Below, in pieces: positions 58,941 through 64,000 of a stretch of 64,000 bases of DNA. This stretch comes from Tsuneonella aeria. GTDB taxonomy: Bacteria; Pseudomonadota; Alphaproteobacteria; Sphingomonadales; Sphingomonadaceae. Position 1 is the first letter of the stretch; every line of letters begins with the position of its first letter. A program made the position numbers and the translations under genes. The stretch is from the NCBI RefSeq assembly GCF_009827495.1, contig NZ_WTZA01000002.1, positions 372,001 through 436,000 on the forward strand, given 5' to 3'. The notes beneath the pieces were generated by a model, which searched no databases, was not told the origin of the DNA, and worked only from the letters and a program-made list of their open reading frames with translations.

Positions 58941-61900
58941 TGAGCGAGAGAGAGAGCGACATCGCCGCCCCGGTGCCCGAAGCGCCGCCGGCCCGGCGCT
59001 TCGCCCGCAGCCGGCGGGTTGCCGCCTGGATGGTCGGGATCCTCGCGGCGCTGCTGCTGCTGATCGTTGCCGCGCTGGCAGTGCTGAACAGCCCCATCGG
59101 GCAGCGCTGGGTGGTCGACCAGATCGCCAAGGTCGCGCCCGCGTCGGGCCTGAAGATCAGCATCGGCCGGATAGATGGCGACCTTTACGGCAAGGCGCGG
59201 CTGCACGATGTCACGCTGTCCGATCCCAAGGGCGCGTTCCTCACGGTTCCGCTGGTGGACCTCGACTGGCGTCCGATGAGCTGGTTCACGCGCGGGCTCG
59301 ACGTGCGGGAACTCGTCACCCATCGCGGCACCCTGTACCGCCTGCCGGAACTCAATCCCGGCGATCCCGACGCCCCGATCCTGCCCAACTTCGACATTCG
59401 GGTCGATCGTCTCGCCATTCGCAATCTCACCCTGGCCAAGGGCCTCGCCGGTCCCGATGCCGAGATCGTCAACCTGGCAGCCCGCGCCGACATCCGCGAT
59501 GGCCGGGTGATGGTGAATGCCGATGGAAGACTCGGCCGGTTGGACCAGGTGCACGTGCTGCTCGACGCCATGCCGGACGACGACCGGTTCGACCTCGATC
59601 TCGATTACGTCGCCCCGCGCGGCGGCGTGCTGGCCGGCATCATCGGCACCGACGCCGGATACCGGGCGCAGATCGACGGGAACGGCAGCTGGAGCCGGTG
59701 GAACGGCATGGGCTACGTCACCCGGAACGGCGAGAATTTCGCCGCGTTCCGCATGACCAATGCCGCGGGCGACTATACCATCGTCGGCCAGGCGCGGCCG
59801 GAAGCCGCGATCGCCCCGGGCCTGCTGCGAGACGCGGTGGGCTCGCTGGTTTCCTACAAGGCGACCGGCACCCTCAAGGACAGCGTCCTCGACGGGACGA
59901 TCCGTCTCGTCACGCGCGGCGTGGCGGGAACGGCCACCGGCGCGCTGAATCTCGCCGACAAGGTCGCCGACAACCTCGTCGTCAACGCGCGCCTGCGCAA
60001 TCCGGACCTGTTCGGCCCCGGCACGCGCATCGAAGGGGCGCGGATTGCCGCCACCGCGAATGGATCGTTCCGCGATCTCAGCTTGCGCCACGCGCTGACC
60101 GTGGACCAGGTGGTCAGCGGCACGACGCGGATCGCCGGTCTCTCGCAGGAAGGGACGGCGACATACAACGGATCGCGCTGGACCCTGCCGCTTTCGGCGC
60201 GGGTCGCGCGGATCACCACCGGCTCGGCGCAAGTCGATCCGCGCCTCGTCAACGGCACGATTTCGGGAACGGTCACGTACGAAGGCACGCGCATTGCGTC
60301 CGACCGGCTGGCCATCGCGTTCCCCGGGGCGAATGCGCAGCTGACGCTGGCCGGCGATACCGGGACAGGCAACTACCGCATCGCCGGCCCGGTCGCCGCG
60401 AACGGCCTTGCGCTCGACAACATCGGCAGGGTCAACGGCGCCGGCAATATCGTCGCGACTTTCGGCAGCGCGCCGTGGACCCTGCGCGCCGACGTGCGCG
60501 GCCGCATCCCGCGCGTGACCAACGCCACGCTGGCGAACCTGGCCGGGCCCGCTATCAGCTTCAGCGGCGGAATCACGACAGGCGGTGCCCGTCCGCTGGA
60601 TTTCCGCGGCGTGCGGATCGACTCGGCGAAACTGGACCTGACGCTCGACGGCATGATCCGGCCGGGCCGCACCAGCGTGGCCGGGCGCGGGCGGCATGTC
60701 GATTACGGCCCGTTCACGGTCGAAGGCGCATACACCGCGCGCGGGCCGGAAGCCGTGCTGGTATTTGCCGATCCCTTGCCCTCGGCCGGCCTGCGCAATG
60801 TCCGCGTTGCGATCGCGCCGATCAAGGACGGTTTCGGCATCGAAACGCGCGGGCAGTCCCTGCTCGGCCCATTCGACGGGACCATCGACCTGTTCGCGCC
60901 CGCCAATGGCCCGACGCGCATCGTCATTCGCAAGCTCGACGTCTGGCGGACATCCGTCTCCGGAAATCTCACGCTCGGCAACGGGGCGGCCATCGGCACG
61001 CTGGCGCTGGCCGGCGGCGGGCTGGACGGGACGATCGGGCTGTCTTCTCGTGGCGGTGGACAAGGTTTCGATGTCGACGTGACGGCGAACGAGGCGCGCT
61101 TCGGCGGGGCGACACCGCTGTCGATAGGCCAGGCGCGCATCGAGGTGAGCGGTCTCATCGCGCGGGGCCGCACGACGATCGGCGGCAACGTGTTCGCGCA
61201 AGGCATCAATTACGGCACTCTGTTCATAGGCCGGCTGGCGGCGCGCGCCGATCTCGATAACGGGCGGGGCACGGTGACGGCGTCGCTCGCGGGGCGGCGC
61301 GGCAGCCGGTTTGCATTGCAGATCAATGCCAACGTCGCGCCGGACCGGGTTGCCGTGGCTGCGCGCGGAGAATTTGCCGGACGCCCGATCACAATGCCAC
61401 GCCGCGCGGTTCTGGTGCGCCAGCGCGACGGTGGCTGGCTGCTGGAACCGACCCAGGTGAACTTCGCCGGCGGCTCGATCCTGGCGTCGGGCGAAATGGG
61501 CGGGGGGCGGACCGAGGCGCGCTTGCAACTCGCCGACATGCCGCTGTCTGTCGCGGACATCTATGCCGACCTGGGGCTGGGCGGCAAGATTTCGGGCGTC
61601 GTGGATATCGCCACCACGCGCGGCGGGCTTCCCACGGGCGAAGCGCGGGTGAAGATCGCCGGGCTCACGCGGTCCGGCCTCGTGCTGACGTCGCGCCCGA
61701 TCGACCTTGCACTGGTTGCGCGGCTGTCGCCCACGCGGCTCGAGACGCGGGCGGTGGTTGACGAGGGCGGCCAGCGCCGCGGGCGGCTCCAGGGGCTGAT
61801 TTCGAACCTGCCAGCGTCCGGCGCCTTGTTCGAACGTCTGCGCGCGGGATCGCTGTTCGCGCAGCTGCGCTACAACGGGCCCGCGGACGCGCTGTGGCGT

Positions 61901-63136
61901 CTTGCCGCGATCGACGCGTTCGACCTGACCGGGCCGATCTCGATCGCCGCGGACGTGACCGGCACGCTTGCGACACCGCGCGTGAACGGCTCGCTCGCCA
62001 GCAACAACTTGCGCTTGCAATCCAGCCTTTCGGGCACGGACCTCAGGAATGTGAGCGCGCGGGGCACCTTCCGGGGATCGCGCCTCAACATCACGAGCTT
62101 CCGCGGCACCACGGGCGAAAGCGGCACCGTATCGGGCAGCGGGACAGTGGTGCTGGAGGACCTCGGCATCAGGGGTCCGCAGCTCGACATCCGCGCAGCG
62201 GCGCGCAACGCGCGGATCCTCAATGCCAATGGCCTGACCGCCACCGTCACCGGCCCGCTCCGCATCGTGAGCGACGGCATCGGCGGCACCATCGCCGGGC
62301 GTGTGCTGGTGGACCGCGCAAGCTGGCGGCTGGGCACCGCGGCGGCGGACCAGCGCCTGCCCCAGATCCGCACCCGGGAGATCAACCTCCCATATGACGT
62401 TGCGCCGCGCGCGGTCGCCAGCCGGCCGTGGCGTTACCTGATCGATGCCCGCGCACCCAGCCGGATCGATGTCGACGGCATGGGCCTCGACAGCGAGTGG
62501 GGCGGCACGATCCGCGTGCGCGGGACGACGGACGATCCGCGCCTTGGCGGGGAGGCGCGTGTGATCCGCGGCGATTACTCCTTCGCCGGGACGCGGTTCG
62601 AGCTCACCCGCGGCATCATCCGGTTCGATGAAAGCACGCCGATCGACCCGCGCCTCGATATCCTTGCCGAGACGGAGGAGAACGGGCTGGCGGTGCAGGT
62701 CAGCGTCCAGGGGAGCGCGCTGGCGCCGGAAATCGCGTTCTCTTCGACGCCCGCGCTGCCGGAAGAGGAGATTCTCGCCCGGCTGCTGTTCGGGGGCTCC
62801 ATCACCGAACTGTCCGCCACAGATGTCCTGCAACTCGGCTCCGCGGTCGCTTCCCTGCGCGGCGGCGGCGGGATGGATCCGATCAACCAGCTGCGCACCG
62901 CCATTGGGCTCGACCGCCTTCGCATCGTCAGCGCCGACCAGGCGCTGGGCCGCGGCACGGCCATCGCGCTGGGCAAGAACATCGGCCGGCGCTTCTACGT
63001 GGAGATCATCACCGACGGGCGCGGTTACAGCGCCACGCAGGGCGAGTTCCGCATCACGTCGTGGCTGTCGATCCTCGCCAGCATCTCAACCATCGGCCGC
63101 GAGTCGGTGGAAGTGCGGGCGCGCCGGGATTACTGA
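58940..63136 (+). CDS. tamB: TamB translocation and assembly module protein
   Basis: A protein of 1398 residues. An N-terminal membrane anchor (VAAWMVGILAALLLLIVAALAVL) is followed by a very long repetitive beta-rich periplasmic part. The C-terminal DUF490/TamB domain starts around residue 1050 and contains LNITSFRGTTGESG, then LPEEEILARLLFGGSITELSA and a final YSATQGEFRITSWLSI stretch. It bridges the inner and outer membranes, helping insertion of outer-membrane proteins or moving lipids. The ATG at 58940 shares one base with the tamA stop. Confidence 0.95.
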   Translation: MSERESDIAAPVPEAPPARRFARSRRVAAWMVGILAALLLLIVAALAVLNSPIGQRWVVDQIAKVAPASGLKISIGRIDGDLYGKARLHDVTLSDPKGAFLTVPLVDLDWRPMSWFTRGLDVRELVTHRGTLYRLPELNPGDPDAPILPNFDIRVDRLAIRNLTLAKGLAGPDAEIVNLAARADIRDGRVMVNADGRLGRLDQVHVLLDAMPDDDRFDLDLDYVAPRGGVLAGIIGTDAGYRAQIDGNGSWSRWNGMGYVTRNGENFAAFRMTNAAGDYTIVGQARPEAAIAPGLLRDAVGSLVSYKATGTLKDSVLDGTIRLVTRGVAGTATGALNLADKVADNLVVNARLRNPDLFGPGTRIEGARIAATANGSFRDLSLRHALTVDQVVSGTTRIAGLSQEGTATYNGSRWTLPLSARVARITTGSAQVDPRLVNGTISGTVTYEGTRIASDRLAIAFPGANAQLTLAGDTGTGNYRIAGPVAANGLALDNIGRVNGAGNIVATFGSAPWTLRADVRGRIPRVTNATLANLAGPAISFSGGITTGGARPLDFRGVRIDSAKLDLTLDGMIRPGRTSVAGRGRHVDYGPFTVEGAYTARGPEAVLVFADPLPSAGLRNVRVAIAPIKDGFGIETRGQSLLGPFDGTIDLFAPANGPTRIVIRKLDVWRTSVSGNLTLGNGAAIGTLALAGGGLDGTIGLSSRGGGQGFDVDVTANEARFGGATPLSIGQARIEVSGLIARGRTTIGGNVFAQGINYGTLFIGRLAARADLDNGRGTVTASLAGRRGSRFALQINANVAPDRVAVAARGEFAGRPITMPRRAVLVRQRDGGWLLEPTQVNFAGGSILASGEMGGGRTEARLQLADMPLSVADIYADLGLGGKISGVVDIATTRGGLPTGEARVKIAGLTRSGLVLTSRPIDLALVARLSPTRLETRAVVDEGGQRRGRLQGLISNLPASGALFERLRAGSLFAQLRYNGPADALWRLAAIDAFDLTGPISIAADVTGTLATPRVNGSLASNNLRLQSSLSGTDLRNVSARGTFRGSRLNITSFRGTTGESGTVSGSGTVVLEDLGIRGPQLDIRAAARNARILNANGLTATVTGPLRIVSDGIGGTIAGRVLVDRASWRLGTAAADQRLPQIRTREINLPYDVAPRAVASRPWRYLIDARAPSRIDVDGMGLDSEWGGTIRVRGTTDDPRLGGEARVIRGDYSFAGTRFELTRGIIRFDESTPIDPRLDILAETEENGLAVQVSVQGSALAPEIAFSSTPALPEEEILARLLFGGSITELSATDVLQLGSAVASLRGGGGMDPINQLRTAIGLDRLRIVSADQALGRGTAIALGKNIGRRFYVEIITDGRGYSATQGEFRITSWLSILASISTIGRESVEVRARRDY

Positions 63137-63149
63137 CTGCAGAATAACT

Positions 63150-63183
63150 GACCCCCGGCGCGGTTTTCGCCGCGCCGGGGGTC
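63150..63183. terminator. Strong stem-loop between convergent tamB and fasciclin genes
   Basis: A perfect 14-bp stem (GACCCCCGGCGCGG and its complement) closes the loop TTTTCG. It lies 13 bp after the tamB stop and 20 bp beyond the fasciclin gene's stop. There is no T-run on either side, so it may act as a bidirectional barrier or an mRNA 3'-end protector. Confidence 0.65.
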
Positions 63184-63202
63184 GTGTGATTACGCGAGGC
63201 GA

Positions 63203-63778
63203 TCAGGTGCCCGTGACGGGCTCCGCGGATTTCACCAGGCCATCCATGGGGAGCACCACCCCGTTGCTCGCGATAATGCCGGCACCATCGATCGTCGCGC
63301 GTTCACCGTTCGCGCCGGCCACGGTAATCGTGTCGCCGGCTTGCGAGAACGTCACCGCGCTATCGGCCAGGGTGCGCATGGTAACGGGCCCCTGCTTCTG
63401 CGCGATCGCCTGGGCAATCGCTTCGGTGGTGAGGTGGCCCGGGATCATGTGGCCACGCAGGATGGCTACGAGCTCGGCCCGGTGCGCCGGGTCCGTCAGC
63501 GCCTTGCCCGGTTCCCCAAGCGCGGCGAACGCCCGGTCATCCGGCGCCAGAAGGGTGTAGCTGCCGGGCCCGTCGAACACGTCGCCCAGCCCCGATTCCG
63601 ACAGCGCGCCCGCAACCGTCGTGAGGTTGGGCGCATCGCCGATGGCAGCCGCCAGCGTGCGCTGGGCGGTCTCGGTGGTCTGGGCCGCGGGCGCCGTCTT
63701 CGCATCATCGGAACAGGCCGCCAGCGATGCCAGGAGGGCGAGGGCGGTTGCCGCGGTAAAAGGTTTCAAATCACGCAT
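63203..63778 (-). CDS. Fasciclin-domain lipoprotein
   Basis: A protein of 191 residues. MRDLKPFTAATALALLASLAAC is a lipoprotein signal. One fasciclin (FAS1) domain follows, with the H1 block GSYTLLAPDDRAFAAL and the H2-like end ERATIDGAGIIASNGVVLPMDGLV. A strong AGGAGG precedes the ATG. FAS1 proteins mediate adhesion or envelope integrity; the partner is unknown. It is preceded on the minus strand by the partial gene at the window edge. Confidence 0.92.
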   Translation of the reverse strand: MRDLKPFTAATALALLASLAACSDDAKTAPAAQTTETAQRTLAAAIGDAPNLTTVAGALSESGLGDVFDGPGSYTLLAPDDRAFAALGEPGKALTDPAHRAELVAILRGHMIPGHLTTEAIAQAIAQKQGPVTMRTLADSAVTFSQAGDTITVAGANGERATIDGAGIIASNGVVLPMDGLVKSAEPVTGT

Positions 63779-63788
63779 CCGCGCCTCC

Positions 63789-64000
63789 TCAAGTCAGTAA
63801 CTGGATCGCGGCCTGGATCAGCTGCGTGGTGGGATCGACCTGGTAAACATACCCGTCGGCATAGCGGTAATACGCGTCCGGTCCGTCAACGTACCGGTCG
63901 CGGTAGCTGTAGGGCACGTTATAGACATCGTACCCCAGCGGCATCCGCTGCCCCACCGCGAACTGGTCACCCGTCAGCAAGGCCGCGATCGCGGTGATTG
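63789..64000 (-). CDS. Envelope protein of unknown function, 5' end outside the window
   Basis: The frame is open to the right edge of the window, so only the C-terminal 70 residues are seen. Tyrosine-rich sequence (MPLGYDVYNVPYSYRDRYVDG, then YRYADGYVYQVDP) ends in TTQLIQAAIQLLT. This resembles the C-termini of small RcnB-like or YXWGXW-type envelope proteins frequent in sphingomonads; the family is not certain. It lies 10 bp upstream of the fasciclin lipoprotein and probably shares its message. Confidence 0.7.
   Translation of the reverse strand, partial: ITAIAALLTGDQFAVGQRMPLGYDVYNVPYSYRDRYVDGPDAYYRYADGYVYQVDPTTQLIQAAIQLLT

Noticed and set aside
58913..62833. 1306-residue minus-strand open frame opposite tamB
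   Set aside because: Composition is typical of an antisense shadow; tamB on the plus strand has clear domains.
1..64000. CRISPR array
   Set aside because: No series of regularly spaced identical repeats was noticed; the only multi-copy motifs are the scattered repeats near 41.7-43.7 kb.

Overview
This 64 kb window is GC-rich chromosomal DNA, densely packed with short operons whose genes commonly overlap by 4 bp (ATGA or GTGA). The protein families suggest an alphaproteobacterium of the Sphingomonadales (Sphingomonas, Novosphingobium or Erythrobacter type). The pointers are large TonB-dependent receptors, a leucyl/arginyl-tRNA-protein transferase next to TamA/TamB, a caa3-type oxidase with fused subunits, small DUF6961-like and other sphingomonad-type proteins, and a possible CtrA-like site. 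No ribosomal RNA is present, so the placement is an inference from protein style.

Layout from left to right. 1-4.2 kb: the end of a histidine utilisation operon (hutU partial, hutH), then a uracil-DNA glycosylase family gene and a DUF488 gene. 4.2-10.3 kb: a seven-gene iron-uptake unit (exbB, exbD, tonB, siderophore receptor, PiuC-type hydroxylase, ferric-reductase-like membrane protein, PepSY protein) behind a possible Fur site. 10.4-12.4 kb: a translationally coupled pair of acyl-CoA dehydrogenases, one lacking its middle domain. 12.4-20.6 kb: a caa3-type cytochrome oxidase locus (CtaG-like protein, b561, two cytochromes c, CoxII-cytochrome c fusion, CoxI-CoxIII fusion, two small membrane proteins, a sorbosone dehydrogenase-like lipoprotein). 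20.8-23.8 kb: a second, larger TonB-dependent receptor.

23.8-36.3 kb is a region for cell-wall peptides and D-amino acids. It holds an AmpG-like permease, a serine hydrolase, DacB (minus strand), an S9 peptidase and an amidohydrolase, convergent with a minus-strand operon of DgcN-like, DgcA-like and N-acyl-D-amino-acid deacylase genes. A LysR regulator lies next to this operon, and a near-ideal LysR-type palindrome sits about 55 bp upstream of dgcN. 36.3-40.1 kb: acyl-CoA metabolism (CaiB CoA-transferase, two crotonases, a thioesterase).

40.2-43.8 kb: tRNA-Cys and tRNA-Thr are followed by a less dense accessory stretch. It carries a DUF6961-like gene, a thermonuclease gene, a decayed zinc-ribbon gene and three small envelope-type proteins of unknown function, separated by related intergenic repeats. 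No integrase is visible. 43.8-47 kb: a minus-strand set (RibD-like reductase, two VOC proteins, DUF1428 protein) beside a TetR regulator with its probable operator. 47-52.4 kb: an MpaB-type DUF2236 protein divergent from cobS across a perfect 18-bp palindrome, then a PBP1-type peptidoglycan synthase, two thioesterases and a small membrane protein with a clear terminator. 52.7-64 kb: a YtcJ-like amidohydrolase divergent from threonine ammonia-lyase, then bpt, tamA, tamB, a fasciclin lipoprotein, and a partial gene at the right edge.
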